DNA from: Oscillospiraceae bacterium
GTDB taxonomy: Bacteria > Bacillota > Clostridia > Oscillospirales > Ruminococcaceae
Reading direction: 5' to 3'
NCBI GenBank assembly: GCA_021203065.1
Contig: JAJQBX010000026.1
Coordinates: forward strand, 1 to 38,605
DNA length: 38,605 nucleotides
In this document: positions 1 through 4,890 of the stretch, piece after piece
Position numbering within the stretch: the first letter of the stretch is position 1
Layout of the letters: every line of letters starts with the position of its first letter
The notes under the pieces: generated by a model
What the model saw: the letters and a program-made list of their open reading frames with translations, nothing else
What the model was told of the DNA's origin: nothing
Databases searched by the model: none
Program-made: the position numbers and the translations under genes

Positions 1-125
1 TTTTTTCCGGCCGGTGTTGTAAAATTTAAAAACATTTTTGTGGCTTAAATCCGCCCCCCGTTTTCGGGGGTGGGGGCCCCCTTTGGGGTTGGGGGGGGGG
101 CCCCCCAAACGGGGGCGCGCGCCGC
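1..125. repeat. G/C homopolymer low-complexity stretch
   Basis: After an AT-rich start, positions 50-115 consist of runs of C and G, including a run of eleven G near 90 and inverted pairs such as CCCCCG/CGGGGG around a TTTT loop. I see no coding potential and no riboswitch fold that would serve the downstream metA. It may be a degenerate palindromic repeat or an error-prone contig end. Confidence 0.5.
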
Positions 126-191
126 CTGCGTCGGCGCACCCCTCCACCACCGGCTTCGCCGGCGGTCCCCCTCCCCTTGTCAGGGGAGGCT
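126..191. repeat. Family A palindromic repeat, copy 1
   Basis: It contains ACCGGC-TTCG-CCGGCGGT followed by CTCCCCTTGTCAGGGGAG, the two adjacent hairpins that define family A. It ends about 40 bases before metA, within the likely 5' region of that gene. Confidence 0.8.
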
Positions 192-233
192 TTTGCTGAC
201 TCAGAAAACACTATATAAGAAAGGACTCCGAAT

Positions 234-1151
234 ATGCCCATAAAAATCCCGAATTCGCTTCCGGCGGCTAAGACGCTTCAGGACGAGAACATCTTTATTA
301 TGCCGGAGACGAGGGCGGCGACGCAGGACATCCGTCCGCTTCGGATTCTCCTTCTGAACCTTATGCCGACGAAAATTGAGACGGAAACGCAGTTCGCAAG
401 GCTTCTCGGGAACACCCCTCTTCAGGTCGAGATTGAACTGATGCACACCGTCTCCCATCAGTCGAAAAACACCTCCGCTGAGCACCTCCTCTCGTTCTAC
501 AAGACCTTTGACGAGATTAAAAAATCCCGCTATGACGGGATGGTCATAACGGGTGCGCCGGTTGAACAGATGGAGTTCGAGAAGGTTGAGTACTGGGGCG
601 AGCTCTGCGAGATCTTTGAGTGGAGCAAGACCCACGTCCACTCGACATTTCACATCTGCTGGGCGGCGCAGGCGGGGCTCTATTACCACTTCGGAATCCC
701 TAAGAAACAGCTTCCCGAAAAGCTTTTCGGAGTCTTCCCCCACCGGGTGAGCTACAAAAACCCGATTTTATTCAGAGGCTTTGACGACGTCTTCTATGCC
801 CCTCATTCAAGAAATTCGACTATCGACACCCGGGATGTTGAGAAGATCCCCGAGCTCAAGATCCTTGCCTCGAGCGACGAGGCGGGACTTTACGCCTGCA
901 TGACCCAAGGCGGCAAGCAGATTTTTGTCACCGGGCACTCGGAGTACGACCCCGGCACTCTCGCCCGGGAGTATTTCCGGGACAAAGAAAAAGGACTCGA
1001 TATTCAAGTCCCGAAAAACTATTTCCCGAACGACGACCCCGCCCAGCCGCCGATTGTCAGGTGGCGTGCGCATGCGAACCTGCTGTTTTCGAACTGGCTG
1101 AACTACTTCGTCTATCAGACCACGCCGTTTGATGTGGAGGAGATTGGGTAG
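234..1151 (+). CDS. metA: Homoserine O-acetyltransferase (MetA/HTS family)
   Basis: This 305-residue protein activates L-homoserine by O-acylation, the committed step of methionine synthesis in the cytoplasm. It matches the MetA family over its whole length. Cys142 ([10 protein letters not shown]) is the acyl-accepting nucleophile, and His235 and Glu237 (FVTGHSEYD) complete the catalytic set. Residue 111 is Glu ([11 protein letters not shown]). In this family Glu111 goes with acetyl-CoA use and Gly111, as in E. coli, with succinyl-CoA, so acetyl-CoA is the likely donor. The start is supported by AAAGGA at about 220-225. The gene stands alone. No SAM riboswitch or T-box was recognised in the 233 bases upstream, so its regulation is unknown. 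Family A repeats flank it on both sides. Confidence 0.95.
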   Translation: MPIKIPNSLPAAKTLQDENIFIMPETRAATQDIRPLRILLLNLMPTKIETETQFARLLGNTPLQVEIELMHTVSHQSKNTSAEHLLSFYKTFDEIKKSRYDGMVITGAPVEQMEFEKVEYWGELCEIFEWSKTHVHSTFHICWAAQAGLYYHFGIPKKQLPEKLFGVFPHRVSYKNPILFRGFDDVFYAPHSRNSTIDTRDVEKIPELKILASSDEAGLYACMTQGGKQIFVTGHSEYDPGTLAREYFRDKEKGLDIQVPKNYFPNDDPAQPPIVRWRAHANLLFSNWLNYFVYQTTPFDVEEIG

Positions 1152-1152
1152 G

Positions 1153-1210
1153 TCGCCTGCGGCGCACCCCTCAGTCAGCTTCGCTGACAGCTCCCCTTGA
1201 CAGGGGAGCC
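1153..1210. repeat. Family A palindromic repeat, copy 2
   Basis: It begins two bases after the metA stop. The order is GGCGCACCCCTCA, the hairpin GTCAGC-TT-GCTGAC, then GCTCCCCTTGACAGGGGAGC. This is one of the best-conserved family A copies. Confidence 0.85.
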
Positions 1211-1251
1211 AATGACGTTCTATCATAGTTTTGCGGAAATAAAAAAAGCTG

Positions 1252-1280
1252 TTGACAAAACAGCGAGAATAGGGTATAAT
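1252..1280 (+). promoter_or_regulatory. Sigma-A promoter for small RNA
   Basis: TTGACA (1252-1257), a 17-nt spacer and TATAAT (1275-1280) make a perfect consensus promoter. No credible ORF follows, but a terminator-like hairpin lies about 80 bases downstream. Confidence 0.85.
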
Positions 1281-1286
1281 ATACTT

Positions 1287-1395
1287 AAAGAGCAAGAGGG
1301 ACACTGCTGAGGACACAGCAGCGAGCGCAACCTCTATAAGATAAGTGCGTGTGGATTGGCTGTTACTTTAGTTTGAGTAACGGCTATTTCTTTTT
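1287..1395 (+). ncRNA. Putative orphan antitoxin-like small RNA
   Basis: A predicted transcript of about 109 nt runs from a perfect promoter to a hairpin pairing 1359-1367 with 1376-1384 (core GTTACT/AGTAAC), followed by TATTTCTTTTT. An internal hairpin CTGCTG-AGGACA-CAGCAG sits near its 5' end inside AGAGG...CCTCT. Length, layout and the terminal TATTTCTTT resemble the antisense RNAs of the two toxin loci just downstream. On the opposite strand, the T-rich tail reads as Lys-Lys-Lys-stop, like the end of the toxin gene, which suggests a toxin lost from this locus. Sequence similarity to the other RNAs is otherwise low, so membership in the family is an inference. Confidence 0.55.
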
Positions 1396-1407
1396 GAAAC
1401 TTCTGTG

Positions 1408-1436
1408 TTGACACCATACAAAATATATGCTATAAT
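1408..1436 (+). promoter_or_regulatory. Promoter of toxin-like peptide gene, copy 1
   Basis: TTGACA (1408-1413), a 17-nt spacer and TATAAT (1431-1436). Transcription should start near 1443, so the transcript would begin with GGTGAGAGGTT. The reverse complement of that 11-mer lies at 1671-1681. Confidence 0.9.
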
Positions 1437-1461
1437 GTCGATGGTGAGAGGTTGGCTACTC

Positions 1462-1479
1462 TTTCCTCGTGAGAGGAGG
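1462..1479 (+). promoter_or_regulatory. SD-sequestering hairpin, toxin copy 1
   Basis: Positions 1462-1468 pair with 1473-1479 around a GTGA loop, with five Watson-Crick and two G-U pairs. The 3' arm contains the AGGAGG ribosome-binding site of the peptide ORF. Copy 2 keeps the same fold through two compensatory base-pair changes, which supports the structure. Confidence 0.75.
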
Positions 1480-1487
1480 TGAGGCTA

Positions 1488-1580
1488 ATGGAAATCTTGT
1501 CCATCGTTTTGGAAGTCATAGCTTTGCTATTGACCACATTTTCTATTGGTTACACTTTGGGTTCTAACCAGAAGAAATAA
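1488..1580 (+). CDS. Small hydrophobic toxin-like peptide, copy 1
   Basis: This ORF encodes 30 residues: a short acidic start (MEILS), one hydrophobic span from about residue 3 to 24 with no charge except Glu9, and a basic tail SNQKK. It has a strong ribosome-binding site (AGGAGGTGA, 8 nt before ATG) and a consensus promoter. Size, single membrane segment, Lys-rich end and a convergent antisense RNA over its 3' part fit the Firmicute type I toxins such as TxpA, BsrG and the putative holin-like toxin family. Those peptides insert in the cytoplasmic membrane when translation is not blocked. Toxicity is inferred from architecture only. The peptide is identical to copy 2. Confidence 0.75.
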   Translation: MEILSIVLEVIALLLTTFSIGYTLGSNQKK

Positions 1581-1682
1581 ACCGCGCCTGATTGATTCAG
1601 CGCGGCATTCCGGAAAATAGTCTTTTGATTGTTGGAAAGAGTGACCGTTGCCTGAACTGCCATTCGGGCAAACCTCTCACCT
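1571..1682 (-). ncRNA. Antisense RNA antitoxin, copy 1
   Basis: A minus-strand promoter at 1688-1716 would start an RNA near 1682. It would end after the hairpin CCGCGC/GCGCGG (1582-1605), whose minus-strand 3' side is TTTATTTCTT. The RNA of about 110 nt overlaps the toxin stop codon and 3' untranslated region, the geometry of the TxpA/RatA pair. Near its 5' end it forms a hairpin with TTGCC and GGCAA arms. Base pairing with the toxin mRNA is certain from the sequence; inhibition or degradation of that mRNA is inferred. Confidence 0.75.
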
Positions 1683-1687
1683 CTTTT

Positions 1688-1716
1688 ATTATATACCACA
1701 GAGGCTACTTTGTCAA
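1688..1716 (-). promoter_or_regulatory. Antisense RNA promoter, copy 1
   Basis: On the minus strand this reads TTGACA (1716-1711), a 17-nt spacer and TATAAT (1693-1688). Consensus promoters thus face each other about 250 bases apart across the toxin gene. Confidence 0.9.
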
Positions 1717-1746
1717 TAGCCTTTTTTATTTTAATTGTGGGTTAAT

Positions 1747-1834
1747 TGTAGGGGCTGGATATACAGTTAGCTTCGCAAACTGCCCGCCCGTATCTCTCTC
1801 GACAGTTCCCGGGAGGATAATATCCGCCCCTACA
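1747..1834. repeat. Family B inverted-repeat element, copy 1
   Basis: The left end TGTAGGGGCTGGATAT and right end ATATCCGCCCCTACA are terminal inverted repeats, with one extra base in the left arm. The centre contains GTTAGC-TTCGC-AAACTG and CCCGGG. It separates the two toxin loci and has no coding capacity. Confidence 0.75.
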
Positions 1835-1849
1835 TATGTTTGAAAATTG

Positions 1850-1878
1850 TTGACATGGGGTGGAAGATGTGTTATAAT
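1850..1878 (+). promoter_or_regulatory. Promoter of toxin-like peptide gene, copy 2
   Basis: TTGACA (1850-1855), a 17-nt spacer and TATAAT (1873-1878). The spacer sequence is unrelated to that of copy 1, so the near-identity of the two loci begins at the -10 box. Confidence 0.9.
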
Positions 1879-1903
1879 GTCGATGGTGAGAGGTTGGCTA
1901 CTC

Positions 1904-1921
1904 TTTCCCTGTGAAGGGAGG
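1904..1921 (+). promoter_or_regulatory. SD-sequestering hairpin, toxin copy 2
   Basis: Positions 1904-1910 pair with 1915-1921 around the same GTGA loop as in copy 1. The two loop-closing pairs are T-A and C-G here against C-G and T-A in copy 1, so both changes keep pairing. Confidence 0.75.
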
Positions 1922-1929
1922 TGAGGCTA

Positions 1930-2022
1930 ATGGAAATCTTGTCCATCGTTTTGGAAGTCATAGCTTTGCTATTGACCACATTTTCTATTGGTTACACTTT
2001 GGGTTCTAACCAGAAGAAATAA
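1930..2022 (+). CDS. Small hydrophobic toxin-like peptide, copy 2
   Basis: The 93-base ORF is nucleotide-identical to the copy at 1488-1580 and encodes the same 30-residue single-span peptide ending SNQKK. The ribosome-binding site is GGGAGGTGA, 8 nt before the ATG, and is covered by the covarying hairpin. Perfect identity over the ORF and most of both untranslated regions points to recent duplication or gene conversion. Function as a type I toxin is inferred from the promoter pair and antisense RNA. Confidence 0.75.
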   Translation: MEILSIVLEVIALLLTTFSIGYTLGSNQKK

Positions 2023-2124
2023 ACCGCGCCTGATTGATTCAGCGCGGCATTCCGGAAAATAGTCTTTTGATTGTTGGAAAGAGTGACCGTTGCCTGAACT
2101 GCCATTCGGGCAAACCTCTCACCT
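2013..2124 (-). ncRNA. Antisense RNA antitoxin, copy 2
   Basis: This is the same arrangement as copy 1: a minus-strand start near 2124, a TTGCC/GGCAA hairpin, then a CCGCGC/GCGCGG terminator hairpin ending in TTTATTTCTT. The predicted RNA is identical to that of copy 1, so each antisense RNA should act on both toxin mRNAs. Confidence 0.75.
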
Positions 2125-2129
2125 CTTTT

Positions 2130-2158
2130 ATTATATACCACAGAGGCTATTTTGTCAA
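2130..2158 (-). promoter_or_regulatory. Antisense RNA promoter, copy 2
   Basis: On the minus strand: TTGACA (2158-2153), a 17-nt spacer and TATAAT (2135-2130). It differs from the copy 1 promoter by one spacer base. Confidence 0.9.
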
Positions 2159-2170
2159 TAGCTCTTTTTG

Positions 2171-2346
2171 TTTTGTGCAAAATCACTAACACATGCATCA
2201 AAAACCGCCCTACCTTTTATCCATCCTGCCTAAAAATAATTTTTTCAAAACTTTTTGCAACTTTTCGCCCTCGTTTTGACACTACTTAAACAGCGGAAGG
2301 CTAATTCCGAGAGACTGATATTGATCCCTCAGTCGCATTGCGACGA
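2171..2346. other. Intergenic region, no gene seen
   Basis: This stretch is AT-rich at its start and has no convincing ORF with a ribosome-binding site. A TTGACA occurs at 2276-2281 but no -10 box lies at a usual distance. A long open frame begins here, but it runs across repeats and the promoter of the surface protein and is not a gene. Confidence 0.6.
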
Positions 2347-2412
2347 CGCCGCCCCTGCGGGGCGGACCCCTCAGTCAGCCCTGCGGGCTGCCAGCTCCCC
2401 TTTCAGGGGAGC
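2347..2412. repeat. Family A palindromic repeat, copy 3
   Basis: It contains GCCCCTGCGGGGC, the hairpin CAGCCC-TGC-GGGCTG and the stem GCTCCCCTTTCAGGGGAGC. The first hairpin has a different stem from other copies yet pairs perfectly. Confidence 0.8.
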
Positions 2413-2455
2413 CTATATGACTCCTCTCATAAGATTTTGTAAAGAGGCAGTCAAA

Positions 2456-2562
2456 GCCTCCCCTGAAATGGGGAGACAGTTCGCCTTTGGCGAACCGGGA
2501 CCATGCGAAGCATGGTGGAGGGGTGTGCGAGCGAAGCGAGCACGGTGGTGTAGCATTTCAAA
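2456..2562. repeat. Family A palindromic repeat, copy 4 (inverted)
   Basis: It is in the opposite orientation to copy 3: GCCTCCCCTGAAATGGGGAG, then the hairpins GTTCGCC-TTT-GGCGAAC and CCATGC-GAA-GCATGG, GGAGGGGTGTGCG, and GCGAAGCGAGCAC. It ends 17 bases before the surface-protein promoter. Confidence 0.8.
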
Positions 2563-2578
2563 TTCTTCAAAAAAGTAC

Positions 2579-2607
2579 TTGACAAGCTCGCACCTCGGTG
2601 TTATAAT
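2579..2607 (+). promoter_or_regulatory. Strong promoter of surface protein gene
   Basis: TTGACA (2579-2584), a 17-nt spacer and TATAAT (2602-2607) give a perfect consensus. The predicted leader of about 105 nt holds three short hairpins (TCGG/CCGA, GGGC/GCCC, CCC/GGG) before the ribosome-binding site AAGGAGG. Such hairpins could stabilise the mRNA. Confidence 0.9.
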
Positions 2608-2719
2608 GTCGGTGTGTCGGATTGTTCCGAACAAATTCGGGCAAATATCATGCCCAAAAACTGAATCTCTATACCCGTTTATAGGGATAAAAATAATTTC
2701 TTTAAGGAGGAAATTTATC

Positions 2720-4426
2720 ATGAAAATGAGAAAGCTCATGGCTGTCGTTCTGGCAGTCGTAGTTGCCATCTCTGCAATGGCTATCTCTGCATTCGCTACT
2801 GAGTACGAAGAAATCTCAATCGAACTCACTAACGCTAGCACTTCTTCATCCGCTAGTGCAACTGTTTCTTGGACTGTTCCTGCTTACGCTATCTTTGGCT
2901 ATCTCAACAACGGAGATTCCCTTACTGTAACCTTGCCGAACAACTTGGCTGCTTACGGTAGCTTTGCAAGATACCCCATTTCTTACAGCCTTACTGTTAA
3001 CGGTGTTACCGTTTCTTTGGAAGGCGTAACTGTTCCTGAGGATTGCACCAGCAATACCTACACCACTCCGTCAAACTCTCCTGATGAGATTTATGTTGAT
3101 GCAGCTGGAACTGGTATTGTAACTTATGCTGATATTGCTGCAGCTGTTGAGGCTGGTGGCGAGGTTAGCGATGTTGCTATGGTTGATGATGACGGTAACC
3201 TTTACTGGCTCGGTTACAACTATGGCACTTACACTCAGACTGTTGAGGTTGGTTACTTCGCAAGAAACTATGGCACTGTTGGTGCTGCTATGATTCCTCA
3301 GTCCACTTTGGTTTCTGAGAACACCCCTGTTACCATCACTGCTACTATCAGCGGCGTAGACGAGGATGACCTTCTTCCTGTTTCTAGCTACTGCGATGCT
3401 TCCACTGGTTACAGCTGGGCACCCGGTGCTTTTGACACCTACACCTCTAGCAACTCTCTCGTAACTGCTGTTGTTGCTACAGTTAATCCTACTACTCCTA
3501 ACACCACTGATACCACTGCTTGGAACTACTATCTGTTGGTAGAGAACACTGTTGTTACTGCAACTTCTTCTTACTCCTACAATGTTGGTCCTAGCTATGG
3601 TTCTTCTGAATTCATCACCTACACTCCTGTAGACGGAAGTGCTGCTTCTACCATCAAGTTTGCTGATGTTACCGCTTTCGGTTCTATCTCCAAGTCTGAT
3701 TCCACTTCTACCAGCACTGATACCGTTACCATCATCTCTGACACTACTTCCGATGGTGCTACCGGTGAGGCACTCTATTGGGATCACACCCTTGCTAACA
3801 GAGCTATCGTAGCTACTGCTGCTGCTACCGAAGGTGCTTATGCAGAAGTCGTTATCGACCTCTCCACCTATGGTACTGGTTATATCAAGGGCTTGGCTGT
3901 TTACACCCTCTATGCTAACGCTACTGTTGATGCTGCTGAGAACTCGAGCTCTGCTCTTTGGTATGGCTCTAGCCTCTACAACACCACTGTTAGCACTTAT
4001 CTCCTCAATGGTACTACCACTGAGCTCAGATTCGAAGTTCCTGTAAGCTATCTCTATGATACCACTTACGGCGTATACAATGGTAGCTTCTATGTTTACC
4101 AGCTCGTATCCACTGGCACTTCCACTTCTTCCAGCAACGTTTACACCAACAGATACAGCTGGGATTCCGGTGCTGCTTTGAAGGTTTCCTCTGACGGCGG
4201 TGCTACCCTCGTTATCTACATGCCTGTTGATGACACTACTGTTGATGTCGAGGACCCTGTTGAGTCTACCGACACTGAGACTGAAGAGGACGACATGTCT
4301 GTAGTTGACGACGACGAGCCTGCTGAGGAAGAGGCTGCTGAGACCAATCCTACCACTGGTATCGTTTTGGCACTCGTTCCTATGGCTGTTGCTGCTGCAG
4401 CTGCTGTAGCTTCTAAGAGAAGATAA
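2720..4426 (+). CDS. Exported Ser/Thr-rich surface protein with NPTTG anchor
   Basis: I do not recognise a named domain. The 568-residue product starts with a signal peptide (basic MKMRK, a hydrophobic core, AFA before TEYEE, cleavage near residue 27). A long Ser/Thr/Tyr/Gly-rich, beta-type body follows, then an acidic stretch, and it ends with NPTTG (543-547), a hydrophobic segment and SKRR. That ending is a variant cell-wall sorting signal, so a sortase probably anchors it. The start is set by AAGGAGG at 2704-2710; the frame is open further upstream but runs through the promoter. Codons are biased to GCT, ACT, GTT, AAC, TAC and ATC, unlike neighbouring genes, as expected of a very highly expressed protein. 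With its own promoter and terminator, it may be an abundant surface-layer or coat component. Confidence 0.8.
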   Translation: MKMRKLMAVVLAVVVAISAMAISAFATEYEEISIELTNASTSSSASATVSWTVPAYAIFGYLNNGDSLTVTLPNNLAAYGSFARYPISYSLTVNGVTVSLEGVTVPEDCTSNTYTTPSNSPDEIYVDAAGTGIVTYADIAAAVEAGGEVSDVAMVDDDGNLYWLGYNYGTYTQTVEVGYFARNYGTVGAAMIPQSTLVSENTPVTITATISGVDEDDLLPVSSYCDASTGYSWAPGAFDTYTSSNSLVTAVVATVNPTTPNTTDTTAWNYYLLVENTVVTATSSYSYNVGPSYGSSEFITYTPVDGSAASTIKFADVTAFGSISKSDSTSTSTDTVTIISDTTSDGATGEALYWDHTLANRAIVATAAATEGAYAEVVIDLSTYGTGYIKGLAVYTLYANATVDAAENSSSALWYGSSLYNTTVSTYLLNGTTTELRFEVPVSYLYDTTYGVYNGSFYVYQLVSTGTSTSSSNVYTNRYSWDSGAALKVSSDGGATLVIYMPVDDTTVDVEDPVESTDTETEEDDMSVVDDDEPAEEEAAETNPTTGIVLALVPMAVAAAAAVASKRR

Positions 4427-4463
4427 TTTCCTCCTGTTAACGAAGGATAATTAAAATTCAGAT

Positions 4464-4499
4464 TCCCCCGCCTGATGCAGACAGACGGGGGAGTTTTTT
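4464..4499 (+). terminator. Rho-independent terminator of surface protein gene
   Basis: TCCCCCG (4464-4470) pairs with CGGGGGA (4486-4492), and a run of six T follows (4494-4499). This is the clearest intrinsic terminator in the window. Confidence 0.9.
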
Positions 4500-4519
4500 G
4501 AGTATAATAAAAAAAGCTA

Positions 4520-4548
4520 TTGACAAATCAATAGCGGTGGGGTATAAT
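4520..4548 (+). promoter_or_regulatory. Promoter of orphan antitoxin-like RNA
   Basis: TTGACA (4520-4525), a 17-nt spacer and TATAAT (4543-4548). The bases after it (AGATGGTGAGAGG) match the transcript start of the toxin mRNAs at 1440 and 1882. Confidence 0.9.
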
Positions 4549-4554
4549 ATAGAT

Positions 4555-4662
4555 GGTGAGAGGGTTGCCCGAAGTGCGAATTCAGGCAACGGTCACACTT
4601 TCCCACGCGTTGATATGGTACTTGCAGACCGCGCTGAAGACTCAGGCGCGGTTATTTCTTTG
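4555..4662 (+). ncRNA. Orphan antitoxin RNA of the same family
   Basis: The predicted RNA of about 108 nt shares the order of elements of the antisense RNAs at 1571-1682 and 2013-2124: GGTGAGAGG, a hairpin with TTGCCCGAA and TTCAGGCAA arms, CGGTCAC, CTTTCC, then the terminator CCGCGCTGA...TCAGGCGCGG and TTATTTCTTTG. Stems are conserved while loops differ. The minus strand past the terminator reads AAAGAAATAACCGCGCC, matching the last codons of the toxin ORF, but the rest of the toxin is gone and a family A repeat follows. It may be a solitary antitoxin able to act in trans on the two complete loci, or a decaying locus. Confidence 0.7.
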
Positions 4663-4691
4663 TTCAAACAAAAGTTGCGTTGCCCGCAACT

Positions 4692-4805
4692 GGCTCCCCT
4701 GATAAGGGGAGCTGTCAGCGAAGCTGACTGAGAGGTGTGCGAGCGAAGCGAGCACTGGGGGTGCAGGAATCCACGGGGGCTGGCAGCCCGCAGGGCGGAC
4801 TGTGC
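4692..4805. repeat. Family A palindromic repeat, copy 5 (inverted), plus remnant
   Basis: GGCTCCCCTGATAAGGGGAGC and GTCAGC-GAA-GCTGAC form the two standard hairpins, followed by GAGGTGTGCGAGCGAAGCG. At 4779-4803 CTGGCAGCCCGCAGGGC is a partial second unit lacking the GGGGAG stem. Confidence 0.75.
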
Positions 4806-4830
4806 AACTTCCCCTTTACATTTCCCCAAA

Positions 4831-4858
4831 AATCTGCTATCATATAAGGTAGCAGATT
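4831..4858 (+). promoter_or_regulatory. Hairpin in cotH leader
   Basis: AATCTGCTA (4831-4839) pairs perfectly with TAGCAGATT (4850-4858) and ATTTCTTT follows. It lies 32 bases before the kinase start. It could be a weak terminator, an attenuator, or an operator; no clear -35/-10 pair was found for the downstream gene. Confidence 0.4.
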
Positions 4859-4890
4859 ATTTCTTTATGGCGTTTTGCTTGGGAGTTGTT

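Noticed and set aside
1-233. SAM riboswitch or T-box before metA
   Set aside because: No recognisable conserved core was found; the region is homopolymers and a family A repeat.
2255-2719. Open frame continuous with and upstream of the surface protein gene
   Set aside because: It runs through two family A repeats, the consensus promoter and the leader. The ATG at 2720 has AAGGAGG and is followed at once by a signal peptide.
3071-3787. Minus-strand open frame of 238 codons inside the surface protein gene
   Set aside because: It is a shadow of the strong codon bias of the plus-strand gene. Its protein is low-complexity Ser/Arg-rich and it has no ribosome-binding site.
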